From Penium margaritaceum (lineage: Eukaryota; Streptophyta; Zygnematophyceae; Desmidiales; Peniaceae), in contig SZWC01001600.1 of NCBI GenBank assembly GCA_023375785.1, positions 1-64,000 on the forward strand: DNA of 64,000 nt, written 5' to 3'. Below, one piece after another: positions 1 through 12,298 of this stretch (its first letter is position 1; every line of letters starts with the position of its first letter). Position numbers and translations under genes: made by a program. The notes below the pieces were generated by a model. The model ran no database searches. It was not told where the DNA came from and saw only the letters and a list, made by a program, of their open reading frames with translations.

Positions 1-116
1 GGGGGTGGTGCACGTGGAGGTGGTGTGCATGGGGATGGTGCACGTGGGGTTGGTGTACATGGGGGTGGTGCACGTGGGGGTGGTGTGCATGGGGGTGGTG
101 CATGTGGGGGTATTTC
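1..116 (+). repeat. 15-bp minisatellite, about 7-8 units
   Basis: Tandem units of the form GGGGGTGGTGCACGT, alternating with a variant carrying TGTGCAT, so the pattern is effectively a 30-bp dimer. It runs off the left edge of the window, so its true length is unknown. It passes directly into the 20-bp minisatellite near 112-120. It reads as a five-residue Val/His/Met/Gly repeat, but nothing suggests that it is translated. Confidence 0.85.
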
Positions 117-1211
117 TTCAGTTGTACTGGGCTTGCTCCAGTTGTCTTGGGCTTGCTCCAGTTGTCTTGGTCTTGCTCCAGTTGTCTTGGGCTTTCTCAA
201 GTTGTCATGGGCATGCTCTAGTTGTCTTGACCTTGCTCCAGTTGTCTTGGACTTGCTCCAGTTGTCTTGGGCTTGCTCCAGTTATCTTCGGCTTGATCTA
301 GCTGTCTTGGGCTTGCTCCAGGTGTCTTCCGCATGCTGCAGTTGTCTTAGGCTTCCTCCAATTGTCTTGGCCTTCCTCCAGTTGGCTTGGGCTTGCTCCA
401 GTTGTCTTTGCCTTGCTCTAGTTGTCTTGGCCTTGCTCCAGTTGTCTTCGCCTTGCCCCAGTTGTCTTGGGCTTGCTCCAGATGCCTTGGACTTGCTCTA
501 GTTGTCTTTGGCTTGCTCCAGTTGTCTTTGGCTTGCTCCAATTGTCCAGGGCTTGCTCCCGCTGTCTCGGCCTTGCGCCAGTTGTCTTGACCTTACTCCA
601 GTCGTCTTGGACTTGCTCCAGTTGTCTTGGGCTTGCTCCAGTTGTCTTGCACTTGCTCCAGTTGTCCAGGGATTGCTCTAGTTTTCTTAGACTTGCTTCA
701 GTTGTCTTGGGCTTGCTCCAGTTGTCTTGGGCTTGTCTCGGTTGTATTGGGATTGCTCTAGTTGTCTTGGGCTTGCTCTAGTTGTAATGGACTTGCTCTA
801 AGTGTCTTGGGCTTGCTCCAGTTGTGTTGGCATTGCTCCACTTGTCTTGGGTTTGCTCTAGTTGTCTTGGGCTTGCTCCAGTTCTCTTGACCTTGCTCAA
901 GTTGTCTTGGGCTTGCTATAGTTGTATTGGGCTTGCTCCGGTTTTATTGTTCTTGCTCCAGTTGTCCTGGGCTTGCTCCATTTGTCTTGCCCTTGCTCCA
1001 GTTGCCTTGGACTTGCTCCAGTTGTCTTGGGCTTGCTCCAGTTTTCTTGGACTTACTCCAGTTATCTTGGGCTTGCTCGAGTTATCTTGGACTTGCTTCA
1101 GTTGTATTGGGCTTGCTCTAGTTGTCTTGGGCTTGCTCTAGTTTCATTGGGCTTGCTCCAGTTGTCTTGGGCTTGCTCCAATTGTATTGGGCTTGCTCCA
1201 GTTGTCTTGTT
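117..1211 (-). repeat. 20-bp minisatellite block 1 (about 55 units)
   Basis: Tandem copies of CTTGCTCCAGTTGTCTTGGG with roughly 10-20% divergence between units. I define the forward unit as CAAGCCCAAGACAACTGGAG, so this block lies on the minus strand. The unit has no stop codon in any of the six frames, so long hydrophobic ORFs appear by default. The right end joins satellite monomer type F at about 1205-1215, and the shared word AGTTGTC sits at the junction. Confidence 0.95.
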
Positions 1212-4200
1212 CAATGTTGACCACACATAGTGGACTTCTTCGGTTATAGTCAGTGACGTATGCATCCTTTCATTGGTCACTGTACACGCTAGCCACACCG
1301 TGCCACTGCTTGTTGAAGGTCTTTGTACTTGCTAGTTGATAACTAGTATTCCCAACCTATTGTTTCCCCCTCTGATCATTTGTGACTCGTGTTAGGAGTT
1401 TTCAACGTTGACCACACACTGTGAAATTCGTTTGGTCATGGTCGGTGACATATGCCTATTTTGGTTGGTCATTGTACACGGCTACCACGCTGTGTCACTA
1501 CGTATTGAAGGTCTTTGTGCTTTTTAGTTCAGAGCTAGTCTTCCCAAACCATTGTTACCCCCTCTGACTGTCTGTGACTTTTGTTTTGAGTTGTCAACAT
1601 TGACCACATGAAGTGAAATTATTTGGTCATGGTCAGTGACATATTCATAATTTGGTTAGTCTGTGTGCATTGTAGCCACGCTGTCCCACCACATATGTAA
1701 GGTATTTGTACTTGCTAGACGATAACTAGTATTCACAAACCATTATCCTCCACTCTGATCATTTGTGACTTGTGTTATGAGTTGACAAAGTTCACCACAC
1801 CTAGTGGCATTATTTGGTCATTATCGGTGACATATACCTACTTTGGTTGGTCATTGTGCATGGTATCCACACCGTGCCACAACGTATTGAAGGTCCTCGT
1901 GCTTGCTAGTTGATACCTGGTGTTCCCAAACCATTATTTCCCTCTCTGACCATTTGTGACTCGTATTATGAGTTGTTAATGTTGATGACACACAACGGAT
2001 TTCTTTGGTCAAAGGCAGTAAATATGAAGACGTTGGTTGGTCATTGTGCATGGTAGCCACATCGTGCTACTATTGATTGAAGGTCGTTGTACTTACTAGT
2101 TGATAACTGATATTACCAGACCCTTGTTTCCCCCCCTCTGACCGTTTGTGACTCGTGTTATGGTTATTGAACGTTGACCACCCATATTGAAATTCTTTGG
2201 TCATGGTCAATGTCATATGCCTAGTTAGGTTGTTTGGTGTGCATAGTAGCCACGCCATGCCACTACGTATTGAAGTCCTTTGTCCTTTATAGTCGAAACA
2301 TAGGGTTCCCAAACCATTGTCTCTCCCTCTGACCATTTGTGACTCGTGTTATGAGTTGTCAATGTTGACCACCCATAGTGGACTTCTTCAATCATAGTCA
2401 GCGACGTATGCATCCTTTGGTTGGTCACTGTACATGCTAGCCACACCGTGCCACTACTTGTTGACGGTCTTTGTACTTGCTAGTTGATAACTAGTGTTCC
2501 CGACCCATTGTTTCCTTCCCCGACCAGTTGTGACTCGTGTTATGAGTTTTCAACGTTGACCGCACGCTGTGAAATTCTTTTGGTCATGGTCGGGTACATA
2601 TGCCTACTTTGGTTGGTCATTGTACATGGTTACCACGCCGTGTCACTACGTATTGAAGGTCTTTGTGCTTTCTAGTTGATAGCTAGTCTTCCCAGACCTT
2701 TGTTACACCATCTGGCTATCTGTGACTCGTGTTGTGAGTTGTCAACATAGACCACATGAAGTGAAATTCTTTGGTCATGGTCAGTGACATATGCATACTT
2801 TGGTAAGTCACCGTGCATTGTAACCACAATGTGCCACTACATATTGATGGTATGTGTGCTTGCTATTCGATAACTAGTATTCGCTAACCATCATCATCCA
2901 CGCTGACCATTTGTGACTCGTGTTATGAGTTGTCAAGGTTTACCACACATAGTGACATTCTTTGGTCATGGTCAGTGACATATGCCTGCTTTGGTTGGTC
3001 ATCATGCACGGTATCCATGCCGTGCCACAACTTATTGAACGTCCTTGTGCTTGCTAGTTGATACATGGTGTTCCCAACACATTGTTTCCCCCTTTGACCA
3101 TTTGTGACTTGTATTATGAGTTGTCAACGTTGACCACACACAGCGGATTTCATTCGTCGAAGAGAAACACATGCCTACTTTGGCCGGTCATTGTGCATGG
3201 TGGCCACATCGTGCTACTACTGATTGAATCTCGTTGTACTTGCTAGTTTAGACCTGATATTCCCTGACCATTATTTTTCCCTCTGAACGTTTGTGACTCG
3301 CGTTATGGTTGGTGAACGCTGACCACCCATATTGAAATTCGTTGGTCATGGTCACAGACATATGCCTAGTCTGGTTGTTTGGTGTGCATAATAGCCACGC
3401 CGTGTCACTACGTATTGAAGTTCTTTGTCCTTTATAGCCAATATACTTTGGTTGGTCACTGTGCATTGTAGCCACACTGTGCCAATACATATTGAAGGTA
3501 TTTGTACATGCTAGTCGATAACTAGTATTCACAACAATTATCTTCCACTCTGACCATTTGTGACTCGTGTTATGAGTTGTCAATGTTTACCACACATAGA
3601 GACATTAGTTGGTCATGGTCAGTGACATATGCCTACTTTGGTTGGTCATCGTCCATGGTATCCACGCCGTGCCACAACTTATTGAAGGTCCTTGTGCTTG
3701 CTAGTTCATACTCGGTGTTCCCAAACCATTGTTCCCCCCTTTGACCATTTGTGACTCGTATTATGAGTTTTCAACGTTGAGCAAATATTGCGGATTTCTT
3801 TTTTCAAAGGAAGTATATATGCCTACTTTGGTCGGTCATTTTGCATGGTAGACACACCGTGTAATGCTGATTGAAGGTCATTGTACTTGCTAGTTGAGAA
3901 CATATATTCCCATACCATTGTTTCCCCCTCTGACCGTTTGTGACTCCTGTTATGGTTGGTGAACGTTGACCACCCATATTGAAATTCTTTGGTCATGGTC
4001 GGTGACCTATGCCTAGTTTGGTTGTTTGGTGTGCATAGTAGCCACACCGTGCCACTGTGATTGAAGTTCTTTGTCCGTCCTAGTCGATACATAGGGTTCC
4101 CAAACCATTGTCTCTCCCTCTGACCAGTTGTGACTCGTGTTATGCGTTGTCAATGTTGACCACACATAGTGGACTTATTCTGTCATAGTCAGTGACATAT

Positions 4201-7200
4201 GCATCCTTTGGTTGGTCACTGTGCACGCTAGCCACATTGTGCCACTACTTGTTGAAGGTTTTTGTACTTGCTAGTTGATAACTAGTATTCCCAACTTAAT
4301 GTTTCCCCCTCTGACCATTTGTGACTCGTATTATGAGTTTTCAACGTTGACCACACACTGTGAAAATTTTTCGGACACGGTTAGTGACACATGCCTACTT
4401 TGGTTTATAACTATACATGGTTACCACGCCGTGTCAGTACGTATTGAATGTCTTTGTGCTTTCTAGCTGATAGCTAGTCTCCCCAACCCATTGTTACCCC
4501 CTCTGACTATATGTGACTCGTTTTGTGATTTGTCAACATTGACCACATGAAGTGAAATTCTTTGGTCATGGTCAGTGACATATGCATACTCTGGTTGGTC
4601 ACTGTGCATTGTAGCCACACTGTGCTACTACACATGGAAGGTATTTGTACTTGCTAGTCGATAACTAGTATTCACAAACCATTATCTCCCACTCTGATCA
4701 TTTGTGACTCGTGTTATGAGTTGTCAAGGTGTACCACACATGGTGACATTATTTGGTCATGGTCAGTTACATATGCCTACTTTGGCTGGTCATTGTGCAT
4801 CGTATGCACACCATGCCACTGTTTATTGAAGGTCCTTGTGCTTGCTATTTGATACCTGGTGTTCCCACACCATTGTTTCTCCCACTGACCGTTTGTGACT
4901 CGTGTTATGGCTGGTGAACGGTCACCACCCATATTTAAATTATTTGGTTATGGTCAGTGACATATGCCTAGTTTGGTTGTTTGGTGTGCATAGTAGCCAC
5001 ACCGTTCCACTACATATTAAAGTTCTTTGTCCTTTCTAGTCGATACTGAAGGTTCCCAAACCATTGTATCTTCCTCTAACCATTTGTGACTCGTGTTATG
5101 AGTTGTCAATGCTGGCCACACATAGTGAACTTCTTCGGACTTAGTCAGTGACATTTGCATCCGTTGGTTGGTCATTATGCACGCTAGCCACACCATGCTA
5201 GTACTTCTTGAAGGTCTTTGTACTTGCTAGTTGATAACTAGTGTTCCCAACCCATCGTTTCCCCCTCTGACCATCTGTGACTTGTGTTATGGGTTGTGAA
5301 CGTTGACCACCCATCTTGAAATCCTTTGGTCATGGCCTGAGACATATGCCTAGTTTGGTTTGTTATTGTACTTGGTTACCATGCCTTGTTGCTACGTATT
5401 GAAGGTCTTTGTGCTTTCTAATTGATAGCTAGTCTTCCCAAACCATTGTTACTCCCTGTGACTATCTGTGACTCCTGTCGCGAGTTGTCAACGTTGACCA
5501 CATGAAGTAAAATTCTTTGGTCATGGTCAGTGACATATGCATAGTTAAGTTGGTCACTGTGCATTGAAGACACACTATGCCACTACATGTTGAAGGTATT
5601 TGTACTTGCTAGTTGATAACTAGTATTCACAAACTATTATCTTCTACTTTGACCATTTGTGACTCATGTTATGTGTTGTCAAAGTTTACCACACATAGTG
5701 ACATTCTTTGGTCATGGTCAGTGACATATCCCTGCTTTGGTTGGTCATCGTGCATGGTATCCACACCGTGCCACAACTTATTAAAGGTCATTGTGCTTGC
5801 TAGTTGATACCTGGTGTTCCCAAACCATTGTTTCCCCCTCTGACCATTTGTGACTCGTATTATGAGTTGTCAACAATGACCACACAGATCAGATTTATTG
5901 GGTCAAAGGCAGTACATATGCCTATTTTGGCCGCTCATTGTGCATGGTAGCCACACCATGCTACTACTGATTGAAGGTCGTTGTACTTGCTACTTGAAAA
6001 CTGATATTCCCAGACCATTTTTCCCCCCTCTGACCGTTTGTGACTCGTGTTATGGTTGGTGAACGTTGACCACCCATATTGAAATTATTTGGTCATGGTC
6101 AGTGACATATGCCTAGTTTGGTTGTTTGGTGTGCATAGTAGCTACACCGGGCCACTATGTATTGAAGTTCTTTGTCCTTTCTAGTCGATACATAGGGTTC
6201 CCAAACCATTGTCTCTCCGTCTGACCATTTGTGACTCGTGTTATGCGTTGCCAATGTTGACCACACATATTGGACTTCTTTGGTCATAGTCAGTGATGTA
6301 TGCATCCTTTGGTTGGTCAGTGTGCACGCTAGCCACACTGTGCCACTACTTGTTGAAGGTCTTTGTACTTGCTAGTTGATCACCAGTGTTCGCAAATTAA
6401 CGTTTCCCCATCTGACCATTTGTGACTCGTATTATGAGTTTTCAACGTTCACCACACACTGTGAAATTATTTTGGACATGGTTAGTGACATATGCCTACT
6501 TTGGTTTGTCACTGTACATGGTTACCACGCCGTGTCACTACGTATTGAATGTTTTGTGCTTTCTAGTTGATAGCTAGTCTCTTCAAACCATTGTTATCCC
6601 CTCTGACTATCTGTGACTCGTGTTGTGATTTGTCAACATTGACCACATGAAGTGAACTTTTTTGGTCATGGTCAGTGACACATGCATAATTTGGTTGGTC
6701 ACTATGCATTGTAGCCACACTGTGCCACTACATATGGAAGGTATTTGTACTTGCTAGTCGATAACTAGTATTCACAAACCATTATTTTCCACTCTGATCA
6801 CTTGTGACTCGTGTTATGAGTTGTCAAGGTTTACCACACATGGTGACATTATTTGGTCATGGTCAGTGATATATGCCTACGTTGGCTTGTCGCTGTGCAT
6901 AGTATGCGCACCATGCCACCGTTTATTGAAGCTCACTGTGCTTGCTAGTTGATACCTGGTGTTCCCAGACCATTGTTTCTCCCACTGACCGTTTGTGACT
7001 CCTGTTATGGTTGGTGAACGGTCACCACCCATATTGAATTTTTTTGGTTATGGTCAGTGACATATGCCTAGTTTGGTTGTTTGGTGTGCATAGTAGCCAC
7101 ACTGTTCCACTACGTATTAAAGTTTGTTGTCATTTCTAGTCGATACATAAGGTTCCCAAACCATTGTCTCTCCCTCTGACCATGTCTGACTCGTGTTACG

Positions 7201-10196
7201 AGCTGTCAATGCTGACCACACATAGTGGACTTCTTCGATCATAGTCACTGACGTTTGCATCCTTTGGTTGGTCACTGTGAATGCTAGCCACACCGTGCTA
7301 CTACTTGTTGAAGGTCTTTGTACATGCCAGTTGATAACTAGTGTTCCCAACCAATTGTTTCCCCCTCCGACCATTTGTGACTTGTGTTATGGTTTGTGAA
7401 CGTTGACCACCCATATTGAAATTATTTGGTCATGGCCAGTGACATATGCCTACTTTGGTTTGTTATTGTTCAGGGTTACCATGCCGTGTCACTACATATT
7501 GAAGGTCTTTGTGCTTTCTAGTTGATAGCTATTCTTCCCAAACCATTGTTACACCCTCTGACTATATGTGACTCCTGTCGTGAGTTGTCAACGTTGACCA
7601 CATGAAGTGAAATTCTTTGGTCATGGTCAGTGACATATGCATACTTTGGTTGGTCACTGTGCGTTGTAGACACACTGTGCCACTACATATTGAAGGTATT
7701 TGTACTTGCTAGTCGATAACTAGTATTCACAAACTATGATCTTCCACTCCGACCATTTGTGATTCGTGCTATGAGTTGTCAAAGTTTACCACACAAAGTG
7801 ACATTCTTTGGTCATGGTCAGTGACATATGCCTGTGTTGGTTGGTCATCGTGCATGGTATCCACACCGTGCCTCAACTTATTAAAGGTCATTGTGCTTGC
7901 TAGTTGATACCTGGTGTTCCCAAACCATTGTTTCCCCCCTCTGACCATTTGTGGCTCGTATTATTAGTTGTCAACGTTGACCACACACATCGGATTTCTT
8001 GGGTCAATGGCAGTACATATGCCTACTTTGGTTGTTCATTGTGCATTGTAGCCACGCCATGCTACTACTGATTGAAGGTCGTTGTACTTTCTAATTGATA
8101 ACTGACATTCCCAGACCATTGTTTCCCCCTCTGACCGTTTGTGACTCGTGTTATGGTTGGTGAACGTTGACCACCCATATTGAAATTCTTTGGTCATGGT
8201 GAGTGACATATGCCTAGTTTGGTTGTTTGGTGTGCATAGTAGCCACACAATGCCACTACGTATTGAAGTTCTTTGTCCTTTATAATCGATACATATGTTT
8301 TCCAAACCATTGTCTATCCCTCTGACTATTTGTGACTCGTATTATGAGTTGTCAATGTTGACCACACATAGTGGACGTCTTCGGTCATAGTCAGTGACGT
8401 ATGCATCATTTGGTTGGTCACTGTGCACGCTAGCCACACCGTTCCACTACTTGTTGAAGGTCTTTGTACTTGCTAGTTGATAACTAGTGTTCCCAACCCA
8501 TTGTTTCCCCCTCTGACCATTTGTGACTCGTGTTATGAGTTTTCAACGTTGACCACACACTATGAAATTCTTTTGGTCATGGTTAGTGACATATGCCTAC
8601 TTTGGTTTGTCACTATACATGGTTTTCACGCCATGTCACTACGTATTGAATGTATTTGTGTTTTCTAATTGATAGCTAGTCTGCCCAAACCATTGTTACC
8701 CCCTCTGACTATCTGTGACTCGTGTTGTGAGTTGTCAACATTTACCACATGAAGTGGAATTCTTTGGTCATGGTCAGTGACATGCATGCTTTGGTTGGTC
8801 ACTGTGCATTGTAGCCACACTGTGCCACTACATATTGAAGGTATTTGTACTTGCTAGTCCATAACTAGTAGTCACAAACCATTATCTTTCACTCTGACCA
8901 TTTGTGACTCGTGTTATGAGCTGTCAAAGTTTACCACACATGGTGACATTCTTTGGTCATGTTCAGTGACGTATGCATCCTTTGGTTGGTCACTGTTCAC
9001 GCTAGTCACACCGTGCCACTACTTGTTGAAGGTCTTTATACTTGCTAGTTGATAACTAGTGTTCCCAACCCATTCTTTCCCCCTCCGACCATATCCGACT
9101 CGTGTTATGAGTTTTCAACGTTGACCACACACTGTGAAATTATTTTGGTCATGGTTAGTGACATATGCCTACTTTGGTTTGTTACTATACATGGTTACCA
9201 CACCGTGTCACTACTTATTTATTGTCTTTGTGCTTTCTAGTTGATAGCTAGTGTTCCCAAACCATTGTTACCCCCCCTCTGACGTTTTGTGACTCGTGTT
9301 GTCAGTTGTCGACGTTGACCGCAGGAAGTGAAATTCGTTTGTCATGGTCAGTGACATATGCATACTTTGGTTGGTCACTGTGCATGGTAGCCACACTGTG
9401 CCACTACATACTGAAGGTATTTGTACTTGCTAGTTGATAACTAATATTCACAAACCATTGTCTTCCACTCTGAACATTTTTGACTCGTGTTATGAAATGT
9501 CAAAGTTTACCACACATAGTGACTTTTTTTGTCATGGTCAGTGACATATTCCCACTTTGGTTGGTCACCGTGCATGGTACCCACACCGTGTCACAACGTA
9601 TTGTATATCCTTGTGCTTGCTAGTTAATACCTGGTGTTCCCAAACCATTGTGTCCCCCTCTTACCATTTGTGACTCGTATTATGAGTTGTCAACGTTGAC
9701 CACACACTTCGGATTTCTTTGGTCAAAGGCAGTAAATATGCCTACTTTGGTCGGTCGTTGTGCATGGTAGCCACACCGTGCTATTACTGATTGAAGGTCG
9801 TTGTACTTGCTAGTTAAGAACTGATATTCCCAGACCATTGTTTCCCCCCTTTGACCATTTGTGACGCGTGTTATGGTTGGTGAACGTTGATCACCCACAT
9901 TGAAATTATTTCGTCATGTTCAGTGACATATGCCTAGTTTGGTTGTTTGGTGTGCATAGTAGCCACACCGTGCCACTACGTATTGAAGTTAGTTGTCCTT
10001 TCTAGCTGATACATAGGGTTCCCAACCCATTGTCTCTCCATATAAACATTTGTGATTCGTGACATTAGTTGTCAATGTTGACCACACATAGTGGACTTCT
10101 TCGGTCATAGTCAGTGACGTATGCATCCATTGGTTGGTCACTATGCACGCTAGCCACACCGTGCCACTACTTGTTGAAGGTCTTTGTACTTGCCAG
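1212..10196 (+). repeat. ~191-bp satellite, left arm part 1, six-monomer higher-order repeat
   Basis: About 47 tandem monomers of ~191 bp. Six types recur in the order A-B-C-D-E-F. Diagnostic words: A gtcatagtcagtgacgtatg; B ggtttgtcactgtacatgg; C gcattgtagccacactgtg; D gcatggtatccacaccgtg; E ggtcaaaggcagtacatatg; F ggttgtttggtgtgcatag. Successive A monomers start near 1240, 2387, 4165, 5135, 6283, 7238, 8385 and 10105, so the complete HOR is ~1147 bp. In-register hybrids shorten it at about 3436 (F to C), 4870 and 6965 (D/E fusion) and 8955 (D/A fusion), as expected from unequal exchange. Many monomers contain the perfect palindrome GTCAACGTTGAC. Short ORFs of 60-90 codons recur in every monomer and carry no recognisable domain. 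Confidence 0.95.
4165..8384 (+). repeat. Two copies of an 11-monomer (~2.1-kb) super-unit
   Basis: 4165-6282 and 6283-8384 each consist of a short HOR carrying the D/E fusion (A-B-C-D/E-F) followed by a full A-F HOR. Private variants are shared at the same offset. The second A has gacrtttgcatcc, the second B has tggtcatggcc followed by ttgttattg, the second C has agacacact and aaactat, and the second D has ttaaaggtcattgtg. This shows duplication of an 11-monomer block rather than independent fusions. Confidence 0.8.
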
Positions 10197-12298
10197 TAAT
10201 ACAACTTGAGCAAGCCCAGGACAACTGGAGCAAACCCAAGACAACTGGTGCAAGCCTAAGACAACTAGAGCAAGCCCTATACAACTGAAGCAAGTCTACA
10301 ACAACTTGAGCAAGTCCAAGACAACTGGAGCAAGTCCAAGACAACTAGAGCAAGCCCAAGCCAACTGGAGCATGTCCAATATAACTGGAGTAGGCCTAAG
10401 ACAACTGGAGCAGGCCTAAGGCGACTGGAGCATGTCGAAGACAACTGGAGCAAGACCAAGAAAACTGGAGCACAACCAAGATAACTGGAGGAAGCCCAAT
10501 ACAAGTGGAGCATTCCTAAGACAACTGGAGCAAGCCGAAGACAACGAGAGCAAGCCCAAGACAACCAGAGCAATCCCAAGACAACTGGAGGAAGTCCAAG
10601 ACAACTGGACAAAGCCCAAGACAGGTGGAGCAAGGCCAAGACAAGTAGAGCAAGGCCAAGACGACTGGAACAAGCCAAAGACAACTTGAGGAAGGCCAAG
10701 ACAATTGGAGCAAGCCCAATAAATCTGGAGAAAGCCCAAGACAACTGGAGCAATTCCAATACATCTTGAGCAAGCCCAAGACTATTGGAGCAATGGCAAG
10801 ACAACTGGAGGAAGGCCAAGACAACTGGAGCAAGACCAAGACAACTGGAGGAATTCCAAGACAACTAGAGCAAGCACAAGACAACTGGAGCAAGCCCAAT
10901 ACAATTGCATCAAGTCCATGAAATCTGGAGAAAGCCCAAGACAACTGAAGCAAGTCCAAGAGAACTTGAGCAAGCCCAAGACAATTGGAGTAAGTCAAAG
11001 AAAACTGTAGCAAGCCCAAGACAACTGGAGCAAGTCCAAGACAGCTGGAGCAACGTCAAGACAACTGGAGCAAGCCCAAGACAACCAGAGCAAGGCCAAG
11101 ACAACCGGAGCAAGCCCAAGATAACTGGCACAAGCCCAAGACAACAGAAGCGAGCCCAAAACAACTGCAGCAAGTCCAAGACACCTGGAGCAAGCCCAAG
11201 ACAACTATAGCAAGTCCAATACAACTGGAGGAAGCCCAAGACATCTGGAGGAAGTCCAAGACAACTGGAGCAAGGTCAAGACAACTGGAGCAAGGCCAAG
11301 ACAACTGGAGCAAGCCCAAGACAACTAGAGCAAGGCCAAGACAATTGGAGCAAGCCCAAAACAACTGGAGCAAGCCCAAGAAAACTAGAGCAAGCCCAAG
11401 ACAACTAGAGCAATGTCAAGACAATTGGAGCAAGCCCAAGACACCTGAAGCAAGGCCAAGACAACTGGAGCAAGCCCATGATATCTGGAGAAAGTCAAAG
11501 ACAGCTGGAGCAAGCCCAAGACAACTGGAGCAAGTCCAAGACAACTCGAGCAAGGTCAAGAGAACTGGAGCAAGCCCAAGAAACCTGGAGCAAGCCCAAG
11601 ACAACTGGAGCAGAGCCAAGACAACTAGAGCAAGCCAAAGACAACTTGAGCAAGCCTAAGACAACTGGAGCAAGCCCAAGACAACTGAAGCAAGTCTACA
11701 ACAACTGGAGCAAGTCCAAGAAAACTGGAGCAAGTCCAAGACAACTAGAGCAAGTCCAAGCCAATTGAAGCAAGCCCAGGACAACAGGATGAAGCCCACG
11801 ATAACTGGAGTAGGCTCAAGACAACTGGAGCAAGTCCAAGACAATTGGAGCATGTACAAGACATCTAGAGCAAGACCAAGAAAACTGGAGCACATTCAGG
11901 ACAACTTGAGGAAGCCCAAGACAAGTGGACCAAGCCCAAGACAACTGGAGCAAGCCAAAGACAACGTGAGCAAGCCCAAGGCAACTTGAGCAATCCCAAT
12001 ACAACTGGAGCAAGACCAAGAAAACTAGAGCAAGCCCAAGACAGCTTGAGCAAGGCCAAGACAACTTGAGCAAGGTAAAGACAACTGAGCACACCAAAAA
12101 CAACTGGAGCAAGCTCAAGACAACTGGATCAAGGCGAAGACAAATGGAGAAAGCCCAAGACATTGGAGCAAGGCAAAAAAAACTGGAGAAAGCCCAAGAC
12201 AGCTGGACCAAGGCCAAGACAAGTGGAGCAAGGCAAGGACAACTGGAGCAAGCCCAAGAGAACAAGAGCAAGGCCAAGAGAACAAGAGCAAGCCCAAG
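10197..12298 (+). repeat. 20-bp minisatellite block 2 (about 105 units) inside a satellite monomer
   Basis: Tandem CAAGCCCAAGACAACTGGAG units interrupt a type-A satellite monomer. Left of the block the monomer reads ...tttgtacttgccagt, and right of it resumes as gttgatgaatagtgttccc, which is close to the next bases of an uninterrupted type A (...cttgctagttgataactagtg). Little or no satellite sequence is missing, so this looks like an insertion or a local expansion. Orientation is opposite to block 1. Long ORFs on both strands follow from the stop-free unit. Confidence 0.95.

Noticed and set aside
10197-12298. CRISPR-like regular repeat
   Set aside because: Units are directly adjacent with no unique spacers, in a eukaryotic context. 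It is a minisatellite.
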